NCBI GenBank assembly: GCA_026989045.1
Contig: JALSJY010000089.1
Span: 1 to 20,448 of the forward strand
Source of the DNA: Hyphomicrobiales bacterium
GTDB lineage: Bacteria > Pseudomonadota > Alphaproteobacteria > Rhizobiales > Devosiaceae
DNA length: 20,448 nt
Direction of reading: 5' to 3'
Shown: in pieces, positions 1-7,901 of the stretch
Numbering within the stretch: the first letter of the stretch is position 1
How the letters are laid out: the number at the start of each line of letters is the position of its first letter
The notes under the pieces: generated by a model
The model's input: the letters and a program-made list of their open reading frames with translations, nothing else
Databases searched by the model: none
What the model was told of the DNA's origin: nothing
Program-made: the position numbers and the translations under genes

Positions 1-33
1 GCTCATGCTTTGATAAAGACTGTCAAAACATAC

Positions 34-110
34 GCGCCGGTAGCTCAGCTGGATAGAGTACTTGACTACGAATCAAGGGGTCGGGAGTTCGAATCTTCCC
101 CGGCGCGCCA
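34..110 (+). tRNA. tRNA-Arg (anticodon ACG)
   Basis: Full cloverleaf visible. The 7-bp acceptor stem is 34-40 with 100-106, the discriminator is G107, and CCA is encoded at 108-110. The D stem is 43-46/56-59 with a terminal G-T pair. The anticodon stem is 61-65/73-77 with loop CTACGAA, giving anticodon ACG at 68-70. The variable loop is 78-82, the T stem is 83-87/95-99 and the T loop is TTCGAAT. In bacteria the A34 of tRNA-Arg(ACG) is normally edited to inosine by TadA to read CGU/CGC/CGA. No intrinsic terminator follows; GC-rich hairpin DNA begins within about 12 bp. Confidence 0.97.
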
Positions 111-117
111 TTTTATG

Positions 118-310
118 ATCTCGCGGGGCGCACCGCAATCTCCATGACGGCTCGAAGATGAGCCTATGTAGATTACTGCCCCTCCGATGGGGCGCGGCAC
201 TAGCCGCGGCTCGCTCTTCGCTCGCTGACGCGTTTGAAGTTTCTCTGTCAAAGTGGCGCTATTGTTATATTTGTCGCTGTCGCACCCTTTGGGTGCTTCC
301 CCGACACCCC
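118..310. other. GC-rich hairpin cluster downstream of tRNA-Arg, no credible gene
   Basis: This stretch is clearly richer in GC than the AT-rich DNA around it and contains several short perfect inverted repeats: GCGG/CCGC (123-126/133-136), GGCTC/GAGCC (149-153/160-164), GCCCC/GGGGC (178-182/189-193), CGCGGC/GCCGCG with a 4-nt loop (193-198/203-208), and GCACCC/GGGTGC with a 3-nt loop (282-287/291-296). Open frames here are short, and the longest runs antisense into the tRNA, so I do not call a protein. It may be a palindromic repeat element, a structured RNA, or debris of an element that used the tRNA 3' end. The composition and hairpins are directly visible; the identity is unknown. Confidence 0.4.
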
Positions 311-365
311 CTAAGATTGTTTTCACTTACTTACGCCTAATCAAATTAATATTCGGCAACACACC

Positions 366-1088
366 CTAATGCACCTTAGCTAAAAACTTTTGCAAATGTT
401 CGCTTTTGGGCGAGCTTAGCACCTTTTTTGCTGGGCCGATTTCTTCTACTTTTCCTTCGTGGAAAAATGCTACTCTGTCTGACACATCACGGGCAAAACC
501 CATTTCGTGGGTTACTACTATCATTGTCATGCCCTCTTTTGCGAGCATTCTCATTGTATCTAGCACTTCGCCTACTAGCTCAGGATCTAGCGCTGATGTT
601 GCTTCGTCAAATAGCATGTATGTTGGCTCCATTGCTAATGCTCTTGCTATTGCTAGGCGCTGTTGCTGCCCCCCTGATAGGGCTGATGGATAGACATCTA
701 GCTTGTCGCCTATTCCAACATGCTCTAGTTGTTTGGCGGCTATTTCTTTTGCCTCCTTGGCGCTTAAGCCTTTTACTACTCTTGGGGCTAGGGCTACATT
801 TTCTAGCGCTGTTAGGTGTGGGAAGGAATTCCATTGTTGGAACACCATGCCGATTTTTTCTCGTAACTTATTTAGGTTGGTTGACTTATTATTGACCGTT
901 ATACCATCAATAGTGATAGAGCCTTTTTGAATTGGCTCTAGCCCATTGATGCAATATAGCATGGTGGATTTGCCTGAGCCTGACGCGCCAATTACTGATA
1001 GCACTTCGCCATTTTCTACTTTAAGGTCAATGCCTTTAAGCACTTCTAAAGCGCCAAAAGATTTACGTACATTTTTAAGTTCTATCAT
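366..1088 (-). CDS. Polar amino-acid ABC transporter ATPase (GlnQ/HisP family)
   Basis: This is the cytoplasmic ATPase that powers uptake of a polar amino acid by the two permeases encoded upstream. From the ATG at 1088 the 240-residue protein shows Walker A GASGSGKST (34-42), Q-loop Gln84, ABC signature LSGGQQQR (137-144), Walker B ending in Asp161-Glu162, a D-loop SALD, and switch His194. A GTG at 1097 could add three residues. I prefer the ATG because it gives a 4-bp ATGA overlap with the preceding permease gene and places GAGAAGAAG at ribosome-binding distance. It is last in a four-gene operon. The family is certain; the amino acid carried cannot be read from the ATPase. Confidence 0.93.
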   Translation of the reverse strand: MIELKNVRKSFGALEVLKGIDLKVENGEVLSVIGASGSGKSTMLYCINGLEPIQKGSITIDGITVNNKSTNLNKLREKIGMVFQQWNSFPHLTALENVALAPRVVKGLSAKEAKEIAAKQLEHVGIGDKLDVYPSALSGGQQQRLAIARALAMEPTYMLFDEATSALDPELVGEVLDTMRMLAKEGMTMIVVTHEMGFARDVSDRVAFFHEGKVEEIGPAKKVLSSPKSEHLQKFLAKVH

Positions 1089-1747
1089 TGTTGCCACTTC
1101 TTCTCTACATATTCGCCTGCCTTTGAAATTGGGTAGGACATGAGGAAATAAAATAGACCAACTAACAGCATTATTTTAAATGATTCTTGTGTTTTGGTGG
1201 TCAAAATTTGTGATGCTCTTAAAAGTTCAATATAGCCAATTGCGTAAACTAGTGAGCTATCTTTAAGCACTGAAAGCGATACGCCAATCCATGAGGGGAA
1301 TACCGCTCGAAGGCCAACTGGCCAAACTACATAACGCATATCTTGCCAATAACTCATGCCAAGCGAGCGTGCCGCACGGCGTAAATTAGGATCAACTGCC
1401 TCTATCCCAGCACGTGCGACCATTGCCACTAGTGCCGCTGTGTAAACCGAAAGCACAATCGTACCTGACCAAAAAGCGGGCATTGGAAAACCAGCAATTG
1501 AGACGAAACTATCAAATAAGATTAGCTGAATTATTAGCGGCACTGAGCGAAATACATCAAGTAAAGTGTTGACCAAAAGCCGCACAAATATATTGCCCGC
1601 GGCTAACATCCAGCCAAGAATAATTCCTACAATAGTGCCGGCTAGGATAGATATTGCAGAAATTTTCAATGTGCCAATTGCACCTTGAGCTAGGAATAAT
1701 AAATCGATCCATGCTAGATCGGTAAATACGCTACCTGCAGGGTTCAT
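1085..1747 (-). CDS. Polar amino-acid ABC transporter permease (HisM/GlnP family)
   Basis: A 220-residue inner-membrane permease with about five hydrophobic segments. It carries the family's cytoplasmic coupling loop (EAA-like), LRRAARSLGMSYWQDMRYVV, followed by the usual proline-rich turn. This loop contacts the ATPase. The start codon overlaps the stop of the previous permease gene by ATGA (1744-1747), and its own stop overlaps the ATPase start, which indicates translational coupling. It very probably forms a heterodimer with the other permease of this operon. Length and hydropathy are normal for HisM/HisQ-type subunits. The substrate is not determinable; proximity to putA makes glutamate, glutamine or proline candidates, but that is inference only. 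Confidence 0.92.
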   Translation of the reverse strand: MNPAGSVFTDLAWIDLLFLAQGAIGTLKISAISILAGTIVGIILGWMLAAGNIFVRLLVNTLLDVFRSVPLIIQLILFDSFVSIAGFPMPAFWSGTIVLSVYTAALVAMVARAGIEAVDPNLRRAARSLGMSYWQDMRYVVWPVGLRAVFPSWIGVSLSVLKDSSLVYAIGYIELLRASQILTTKTQESFKIMLLVGLFYFLMSYPISKAGEYVEKKWQQ

Positions 1748-2415
1748 CGTATTTTCTGCCCCCTAAAAATTTTCCAGCCAAGAAGCCTTGCGCCAATCAT
1801 TACTAATTTTGCGATAATATAATAAATAACGGCAGTGGCGGCGAAAAACTCAAAAGTTCTAAATGTTTTAGAATTAAAAAATTGCGTCTCTCCAGTAAGC
1901 TCACGCAACCCTGCCAACATACCTAATGAACTCATTAAGATAACCCAGATGAACTGGTTGGTCATTGGGTAATAAACCACCCGCAATACTTGCGGTATGA
2001 TAATATAGCGTTGGGTTTGTAAAAAGCTCATGCCAAGCGAGCGTGAGGCTCTTAATTGTGTGTTTGGAATCGCGTTAAACCCACCACGAAAAGTTTCTGC
2101 CATATAGCCTGCGGTATTAAAACTAAGTGCAGTTACAACCGCAACATAGGAGCTAAGGAAAATCCCAAATTCGCCTAATCCCCAATAAAAGAAGAAAATT
2201 TGAAATAATACTGGTGTATTGCGGGCAATTTCAACCCAAATAGTCGAAGGCCAACGCAATAGGATATTTTTTGAGCGCCGCCCAAAACTAAGCAACAGAC
2301 CGATAGAAAGACCAATAATCATGGAAACAACTGACACTTGCATTGTAAGCAATGCTGCATCAACCAGTTCGGGCAGAGCTTTAAAAACCGGCCGCCATAA
2401 GAATTGATAATCCAT
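1744..2415 (-). CDS. Polar amino-acid ABC transporter permease (HisQ/GlnP family)
   Basis: A 223-residue integral membrane subunit with an N-terminal hydrophobic segment around residues 18-43, a conserved RNTPVLFQIFFFYWGLG-type stretch after the second segment, and the coupling loop LRASRSLGMSFLQTQRYIII. It is the partner of the permease encoded immediately downstream, with an ATGA overlap at 1744-1747. A strong Shine-Dalgarno sequence, AGGGGGTG, lies directly upstream of the ATG. The 73-bp gap separating it from the binding-protein gene holds a stable stem-loop, so its expression is probably set lower than that of the binding protein. Confidence 0.92.
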   Translation of the reverse strand: MDYQFLWRPVFKALPELVDAALLTMQVSVVSMIIGLSIGLLLSFGRRSKNILLRWPSTIWVEIARNTPVLFQIFFFYWGLGEFGIFLSSYVAVVTALSFNTAGYMAETFRGGFNAIPNTQLRASRSLGMSFLQTQRYIIIPQVLRVVYYPMTNQFIWVILMSSLGMLAGLRELTGETQFFNSKTFRTFEFFAATAVIYYIIAKLVMIGARLLGWKIFRGQKIR

Positions 2416-2423
2416 GTCACCCC

Positions 2424-2470
2424 CTAAAAATATTGCGCACGCACTTTAATCAAAAAAGCACGCGCGCAAT
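2424..2470 (-). terminator. Intercistronic stem-loop with U-run (attenuator or mRNA 3'-end)
   Basis: Read on the minus strand, ATTGCGCGCGTGC (2470-2458) pairs with GTGCGTGCGCAAT (2444-2432) across a 13-nt loop. The 13-bp stem includes three G-U pairs and is followed by A-TTTTT (2431-2426). The G-U pairs form only in the minus-strand RNA, which fits a role in this transcript. Such elements between binding-protein and permease genes usually cause partial termination or protect the upstream mRNA, giving excess binding protein. Structure seen; function inferred. Confidence 0.65.
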
Positions 2471-2488
2471 CTAATTATCCGTTAGGAT

Positions 2489-3319
2489 TTAGTAATAAAC
2501 ACCCGGAGAAGTCAGATCAGGCATTTCACCACCGATAAACTCACTATAAAGTTCTTGCATACGACCAGAGCGATATGCACGGTTGATGTAAAGATTTAGA
2601 TAGTTGATCCAGCCATATTCTTTACGTAATGTCATGAAACCAACAATGTCAGCGCCAAATGGAGCAACAGGGCCAGCTTTTAGATCACCAAATTTACCAG
2701 AAGCAACAACGTTTGCAATGCCAGTATCAGTTGAAATTACCGCATCAACACGACCTTGAGAAACTGCCATAAAGGTTTCTGTTTCACTTTGGAATGTTGA
2801 AAGCTTACCAGGGGCATCAGGCCAGTTAGCAGCTTTATAGTCAGTAAAAGAGCTTTCATAAGTTGTGCCGATAGCAGCGCCAACATGTGCATCTTTTAAA
2901 TCTTCCCAAGTTTTAATTTTTGAATCAGCAGGTAGTAATGCTTGGAATTGAAACACCATATAAGGAATAGTAAAACCAACGGTTTTAGCGCGTTCAAGCG
3001 TATCAGAAGAGGAAGCAATAGCTACATCTACTTTACCTGAAATTAATGAGGGGATACGCTCCGCCCACGTTACTCCTACAATTTCTGAATCAACTCCCAT
3101 TTCTTTGGCAATATCTCTGCAGATTTCAACGTCCATGCCAGCTGGGTTATTATCAGCATCGCGATAGCCCATAGGCGGGAAGTCAAGCACAACGGCACAG
3201 CGCAATTTGCCAGAAGCCAGAACATCGTCAAGCTTATCTGCACTTGCTATAGTAGTTGACCCAGCAAATACCATTAGTGCTGAAAGCCCCAAGGCAATTT
3301 TCTTAAAAGTTGAATTCAT
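2489..3319 (-). CDS. Periplasmic amino-acid binding protein of the ABC transporter
   Basis: A 276-residue solute-binding protein (SBP family 3), first gene of the transporter operon. Residues 1-27 form a Sec signal peptide: a Lys6-Lys7 n-region, a hydrophobic core, and a likely cut after Ala-Ser-Ala27. The mature part has the family order: LRCAVVLDFPPMGYRD near the start, GMDVEICRDIAKEMG, then the WAERIPSLISGKVDVAIASS segment that closes the ligand pocket in this fold. It delivers a polar amino acid to the two permeases. The ATG is preceded by AAGGGAA at normal spacing. Its exact ligand cannot be told from sequence alone. Confidence 0.93.
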   Translation of the reverse strand: MNSTFKKIALGLSALMVFAGSTTIASADKLDDVLASGKLRCAVVLDFPPMGYRDADNNPAGMDVEICRDIAKEMGVDSEIVGVTWAERIPSLISGKVDVAIASSSDTLERAKTVGFTIPYMVFQFQALLPADSKIKTWEDLKDAHVGAAIGTTYESSFTDYKAANWPDAPGKLSTFQSETETFMAVSQGRVDAVISTDTGIANVVASGKFGDLKAGPVAPFGADIVGFMTLRKEYGWINYLNLYINRAYRSGRMQELYSEFIGGEMPDLTSPGVYY

Positions 3320-3478
3320 ATTATTTTCCCTTATTTAATTATTATTATTATTCCCTAACGCTATATCTCTATAGTATTGAAAAGAAATTGTCACTTGATT
3401 TTATAGAAATACTACAGTTTATTCTTTATCCCTTTTCTCTTGCCCTATTTATGGAAAGTTCTGATATTTGATATTATG
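3320..3478 (-). promoter_or_regulatory. Putative promoter/leader region of the ABC transporter operon
   Basis: This 159-bp AT-rich gap separates the putA stop from the binding-protein start. On the minus strand GTGACA (3394-3389) and TATAGA (3373-3368) resemble -35 and -10 boxes, but the 15-bp spacer is short. Inverted arms TAGTATT (3372-3378) and AATACTA (3408-3414) flank this area and could be an operator. Five ATT triplets (3338-3352) lie in the leader between the promoter candidate and the ribosome binding site. No convincing intrinsic terminator for putA is visible. All assignments are weak. Confidence 0.3.
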
Positions 3479-6400
3479 TTAGCTTAATGTTAGTAATTCT
3501 GCATTTCCACCTGTTGCCATAGTATTGACGCAGAGGGTTTTTTCACTTGCAAATCTATAAAGATAGCGTGACCCACCTGCCTTAAATCCTGTGCCAGATA
3601 GTCCTTGTCCGCCAAATGGCTGTGAGCCAACAACGGCACCAACCATATTTCGGTTAATATAAGTATTTCCAACTGGAGCTAGTGTAAAAATTTCTGCCCA
3701 GCGCCTGTCCATGCGAGTGTGAACTCCAAGTGTTAGGCCATATCCTGTAGAAAATGCTTCAGAAATTATGTTTTTCAAATCGCTCGCCTTATATCTTATC
3801 ACGTGTAAGATTGGACCAAAATGCTCTTGCGTTAAAATTCCAATATTTTCTATTTCAAATAAGTGTGGGGCAATAAAAGTGCCGCTATTTGTGTCTTTAG
3901 TTAATTTTATTGAGTGATAATTATTTGAATGTGACTTCATCTTTTTAATATGAGAGGCAAGGTTTTTTGCGCTATTTTCATCAATTATCGGCCCAATATC
4001 GGTTTCTAAATGCCGCGGGTCGCCAATGATTAGAGCGTCCATTGCCCCTTTAATCATTGTAATAGCTTTATCGGCAATTTCTTCTTGCAGGTAAAGAACT
4101 CTTAAAGCCGAGCAACGCTGACCTGCGCTACCAAAAGCTGATTCAATAACATCATCGCTGACCTGTTCAAGCAAAGCCGTGCTATCAACAAACATGACAT
4201 TTTGCCCACCAGTTTCTGCAATGAATGGAATGATTGGCCCTGATTTTTCTGCAAGCACTCGGTTTATAATTTTTGCTGTTTGCGTGCCGCCAGTAAATGC
4301 GATGCCCGCAACCTTTGGGTGAGCCACCAATTTTGCTCCAACACTTGCATCGCCTAATATTAGACTAAGAATATCTTTTGGAACGCCCGCCTCATGCAAG
4401 ATCCTAATAGCCTCAAGTGCAATTAATGGTGTCTGCTCGGCAGGCTTGGCGATAACTGCATTTCCAGATGCCAGTGCCGCCGTTACTTGACCTAGAAAAA
4501 TTGCAATTGGAAAATTCCACGGGCTTATACATAAGAAAACCCCTCGCCCGTGTAAGCTAATAGAATTAGCCTCCCCTGTTGGGCCAGGAAGAATTTGCGC
4601 CGAAGTAAATTCTTTGGTTGCTTGAGCGCTATAATAACGGCAAAAGTCAACAGCTTCACGAATTTCACTAATGCAGTCAGGATATGTTTTCCCTGCCTCA
4701 CGCACTAACAGCCCAGCTAATTTAGGCATTTGTCTTTCTATTTCATTTGCGGCTTTATTTAGGATTTCTGCCCTTTGTTTGCCGCCCATATTATCCCAAT
4801 TAAGCTGTGCTGCAGCTGCTTGGTCAAATGCTAGATCAATGTCAGCAGATGTTGCAAAAGCTACTTTTCCAAGAATATCAGAATTATTTGCTGGATTGGT
4901 AATTATATGAGATTGCTCTTGTTTGCTGCTTTTTTTAGAGACATCAAATTGTTTGCTATAAATATTATTTACAGTTTTAACTAGCGAATTTATTTCAGGC
5001 TCTGAGGTAATATCGATACCTTTTGAATTATCTCGCTCTTGGCCAAATATATTTTTAGGAAGCAGGATTTTAGGGTGGCGAATTTGCTCTAGACTAGCGG
5101 TTATTTCTAAGGGATCTTTAACTACTTCAACAGCAGGAATATTAGCGTCCATAAATCGATTTACAAAAGAGCTATTTGCTCCATTCTCTAACAAGCGGCG
5201 CACCAAATATGCCAACAGGTCTTTATGACCACCAACGGGTGCATAAATTCTCACAGGCGGGAAATTGCTATAATGTTGTTGTGCAACTTTATAAACAAGC
5301 TCACCCATGCCATGTAAGCGCTGAAACTCAAATCGTGCGCTATGTTTTTCTGCCATTTGCATAATCGCAGCTATTGTATGGGCATTATGAGTTGCGAACT
5401 GACAAAATAAACGATCATTATGACGCAATAATTCTTGCGCACAGACCATATATGAAAGATCGGTGGTTGATTTACGGGTAAAAACACTAAAATCTGCAAG
5501 CCCTAATTCTTGGGCGTGTTTTATTTCACTGTCCCAATATGCGCCCTTAACAAGCCGAATCATAAATTTCTTATCAAGATTTTCGGCAAGCTCTGCCACC
5601 CATTCAATTACGGGTAAAGCTCGCTTACTATATGCCTGAATTGCCAGACCAAAGCCTTGCCAGTCTTTTACGCTGATTGATCGAGCAACTTTTTCAAAAA
5701 TATCAAGCGATAAATCCAAGCGATCTGCTTCTTCTGCATCAATAGTGAGTTTGATATTTAAACGTGCGGCCTCATTTGCAAGCTCAAGCAATTTATTGCC
5801 AATAATATCTAACACTTGTTTTTTGTGGGCATATTCATAGCGTGGATATAAAGCAGATAATTTTACAGAAATACCAGAACGATTATTGATGTCTTTTTTA
5901 CTGTTAATTTCACCAGCAGACTTAATTGCTAGCATATAAGATTTGAAATAATTCTCTCCATCATCAAAAGTTCGTGCGCCCTCGCCAAGCATATCAAAAG
6001 AATAAATCTGCTTGGCACCAAATAATTTATGACCACGTTTTATTGCCAAATCTATTGTTTGACCCAACACAAATTCACCTCCCATAATTCGCATTGCTTG
6101 CATAACAGCGGTGCGAATTATTGGCTCACCCATTTGATTTGTTAGTCGGCCTAACCAATTTGAATTATTCTCCCACTTTTCTCCAAGGGAAATAATGCGC
6201 CCAGTTAACATTAATCCCCATGTTGAGGCGTTGACTAAAACCGTGTCGGCATTACCTATGTGAGAAAGCCATTTGCCGGGGGCAATTTTATCTGCAATTA
6301 AATCATCACGAGTTTGCTTATCTGGAACTCGCAATAGTGCTTCCGCCAAGCACATAAGCGCAACGCCCTCTTGATTTGATAAACCATATTCTTGTAAAAA

Positions 6401-6610
6401 AGCATCAAGTATAGGCTGTTTAAACCCACCTGATCGTGTGGCATTTACAATCTCTATGGCATTCATTTCGATGCTTTTGCAATCAATTTTAGATAACTCG
6501 CAAATATTAAGAATATGCTTTGCACTCTGCTCTTCAGGTGCAAATTTGCTAGAAGCGATTCTGCCTCTTATTTGAAATAGTTTGTTCATAGCTTGTGCAT
6601 TTGGAGCCAT
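3479..6610 (-). CDS. putA: Bifunctional proline dehydrogenase / P5C dehydrogenase
   Basis: PutA oxidises proline to glutamate in two steps, with P5C passed internally; the first step is FAD-linked and feeds electrons to the quinone pool, the second reduces NAD+. The 1043 residues show a proline dehydrogenase half with RLVKGAYWDSEIKHAQ and the substrate-binding RRLLENGANSSFVNR motif (Arg471-Arg472). The aldehyde dehydrogenase half has Glu799 in AETGGQN and catalytic Cys833 in GQRCSAL, 34 residues apart as usual in that superfamily. There is no N-terminal ribbon-helix-helix, and the length matches the short class-A enzymes, so it should not act as its own repressor as E. coli PutA does. No PutR-like regulator is adjacent. 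Met8 (6589) is an alternative start; the first ATG has the more purine-rich leader. Confidence 0.96.
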   Translation of the reverse strand: MAPNAQAMNKLFQIRGRIASSKFAPEEQSAKHILNICELSKIDCKSIEMNAIEIVNATRSGGFKQPILDAFLQEYGLSNQEGVALMCLAEALLRVPDKQTRDDLIADKIAPGKWLSHIGNADTVLVNASTWGLMLTGRIISLGEKWENNSNWLGRLTNQMGEPIIRTAVMQAMRIMGGEFVLGQTIDLAIKRGHKLFGAKQIYSFDMLGEGARTFDDGENYFKSYMLAIKSAGEINSKKDINNRSGISVKLSALYPRYEYAHKKQVLDIIGNKLLELANEAARLNIKLTIDAEEADRLDLSLDIFEKVARSISVKDWQGFGLAIQAYSKRALPVIEWVAELAENLDKKFMIRLVKGAYWDSEIKHAQELGLADFSVFTRKSTTDLSYMVCAQELLRHNDRLFCQFATHNAHTIAAIMQMAEKHSARFEFQRLHGMGELVYKVAQQHYSNFPPVRIYAPVGGHKDLLAYLVRRLLENGANSSFVNRFMDANIPAVEVVKDPLEITASLEQIRHPKILLPKNIFGQERDNSKGIDITSEPEINSLVKTVNNIYSKQFDVSKKSSKQEQSHIITNPANNSDILGKVAFATSADIDLAFDQAAAAQLNWDNMGGKQRAEILNKAANEIERQMPKLAGLLVREAGKTYPDCISEIREAVDFCRYYSAQATKEFTSAQILPGPTGEANSISLHGRGVFLCISPWNFPIAIFLGQVTAALASGNAVIAKPAEQTPLIALEAIRILHEAGVPKDILSLILGDASVGAKLVAHPKVAGIAFTGGTQTAKIINRVLAEKSGPIIPFIAETGGQNVMFVDSTALLEQVSDDVIESAFGSAGQRCSALRVLYLQEEIADKAITMIKGAMDALIIGDPRHLETDIGPIIDENSAKNLASHIKKMKSHSNNYHSIKLTKDTNSGTFIAPHLFEIENIGILTQEHFGPILHVIRYKASDLKNIISEAFSTGYGLTLGVHTRMDRRWAEIFTLAPVGNTYINRNMVGAVVGSQPFGGQGLSGTGFKAGGSRYLYRFASEKTLCVNTMATGGNAELLTLS

Positions 6611-6697
6611 AAAAATATCTTTCTTTCTTGTTATTTTGTATGCTTTCTTTTAGAGCAGATTCAAGAAGCCTGCTAATTATTTATTTTCGTATATTTT

Positions 6698-6704
6698 GGG
6701 GAGG
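6698..6704 (+). promoter_or_regulatory. Ribosome binding site fixing the SemiSWEET start
   Basis: GGGGAGG lies 7 nt before the ATG at 6712. An in-frame ATG at 6628 would add 28 residues, but it has no such site and the added residues are not family-like, so 6712 is the probable start. Confidence 0.8.
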
Positions 6705-6711
6705 CAATATA

Positions 6712-6972
6712 ATGCCAGAATGGATTATTGGACTTACTGGAACGCTTGCTGCAATTCTTGGCACAATATGCTGGGCTCCGCAAGCGCTTAAAACTATACG
6801 AACAAAAGATACAAGATCTCTTTCTCTTGGCACAAATATATTATTATTAAGCACCGTAATGCTTTGGTTTATTTATGGTTTAATGCTTGGCTCTTGGCCG
6901 CTTATTATCGCAAACCTTGTTTCTCTAATTTTAGTCGGGACTATTGTGGCTCTAAAAATAAAATATGGTTAG
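6712..6972 (+). CDS. SemiSWEET / PQ-loop (MtN3) family small membrane transporter
   Basis: The 86-residue protein has three hydrophobic segments, roughly residues 4-22, 38-58 and 63-82. It carries the signature WAPQALKTIRTKDTRSLSLG between the first and second segments, with the Pro-Gln pair that names the PQ-loop family. Bacterial SemiSWEETs are triple-helix units of about 85-95 residues that dimerise to form a sugar-permeable pore, so the length fits exactly. It stands alone, divergent from putA and convergent with ubiV (16 bp between stops). Many bacterial members have no proven substrate, so sugar transport is family knowledge rather than a firm call here. Confidence 0.85.
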   Translation: MPEWIIGLTGTLAAILGTICWAPQALKTIRTKDTRSLSLGTNILLLSTVMLWFIYGLMLGSWPLIIANLVSLILVGTIVALKIKYG

Positions 6973-6988
6973 ATTCTATATCAAATCT

Positions 6989-7885
6989 CTAAACTCGCCA
7001 CTCATTGCCCGCCACGCCATAAAAAAATCCATTTGAGAATGGGGCGTTGATTTTTTCTTCTTCTAATTTTGCGCTGGCTTCATCAACATCAATTTTTCTA
7101 TCTAATAAATCTCTAAAAACAATTGTAGCCTTTATTGTGCCTTTGCTTTGTGGAGAAATGCGAAAATTATTTATACCAATTTCTTGCAATTGATTGATTT
7201 CATTCACTAGATTTAGGCAGGTGTAAGATTGGGTTTGAATGCCGTTTATTGTTAGAAAATCCTGCCCCTCTAAAGTAGTTAAATCCATACCATCTAAGTC
7301 TTCATCACAGATGAATTTGCAACTATCTTTGGTTAGCTCATGCGCTCTTGCATGATAGCAACGCGCTGAAAGCGCCAAGCCGATGCGGCCAAAAATTTGC
7401 ACCTCAAGTTCAACATTTAATTTTTTAGCAGTTTTGTTAAGTTGTTTAATACCGCTTTTTGGCATTTCTGGCGGCAGGCAGATATTTGTTGCGCCATTTT
7501 GAGCAAAAAACTCTAATGAATCTTCATTATAGACATTCATATAAGAGCCGATGGTGTGTGGTGCGCCATTGAGGCTTAATAGGGCTGCAACGTCATTTGC
7601 TTCAATAATTATATTCTTATCACTTAGCTGTTTTGTTAAAAGGCGGCGGTCAATATTTGAGGTTATTTCGGCCAGAGTTGAATATATAATTTGCTTGCCA
7701 GCTTTGGTAAGGCGACTGACAATCTCCTCATAATATGGCTCAAACAGGGGCGCTCGTTTTGAGCAGATTACCTCACCTAGAAACACTTTATCAATAGGGC
7801 TTTCATCTGCTAGCTGCAGATAAAAATCACGCCATATTTCTGCTGGCCAATTATATAGATTTGGTCCTAGATTTAAATTTGTCAT
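6989..7885 (-). CDS. ubiV: UbiV, U32-family Fe-S protein of O2-independent ubiquinone synthesis
   Basis: UbiV works with UbiU in oxygen-independent ring hydroxylation during ubiquinone synthesis. The 298-residue protein has four cysteines at Cys41, Cys176, Cys189 and Cys193. The last three keep the 13- and 4-residue spacing I recall for the [4Fe-4S] ligands of E. coli UbiV (Cys39, 180, 193, 197), in the context ARCYHARAHELTKDSCKFIC. It follows ubiU after a 16-nt gap with a GGTGATG ribosome site. Pairing with UbiU and UbiT in one operon makes this call much stronger than for a lone U32 'peptidase'. The ligand set looks complete here, unlike in the neighbouring UbiU. Confidence 0.93.
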   Translation of the reverse strand: MTNLNLGPNLYNWPAEIWRDFYLQLADESPIDKVFLGEVICSKRAPLFEPYYEEIVSRLTKAGKQIIYSTLAEITSNIDRRLLTKQLSDKNIIIEANDVAALLSLNGAPHTIGSYMNVYNEDSLEFFAQNGATNICLPPEMPKSGIKQLNKTAKKLNVELEVQIFGRIGLALSARCYHARAHELTKDSCKFICDEDLDGMDLTTLEGQDFLTINGIQTQSYTCLNLVNEINQLQEIGINNFRISPQSKGTIKATIVFRDLLDRKIDVDEASAKLEEEKINAPFSNGFFYGVAGNEWRV

Positions 7886-7901
7886 TATTTCATCACCGTT
7901 T

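Noticed and set aside
62..76. FNR-like TTGACTACGAATCAA
   Set aside because: It is the anticodon stem-loop of tRNA-Arg; the symmetry is explained by the stem, and the 5-nt centre and TTGAC arm do not fit the consensus.
66..326. Antisense open frame of 86 codons across tRNA-Arg and the hairpin region
   Set aside because: Its C-terminal part is the reverse complement of the tRNA, there is no protein family pattern, and such frames are common annotation artefacts.
3338..3352. Five ATT triplets as a possible phase-variation tract
   Set aside because: The tract is short, lies in a leader already rich in A and T, and cannot shift a reading frame there.
6628..6711. 28-residue N-terminal extension of the SemiSWEET-like protein
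   Set aside because: The GGGGAGG ribosome site marks the ATG at 6712, and the remaining length of 86 residues is typical of the family.
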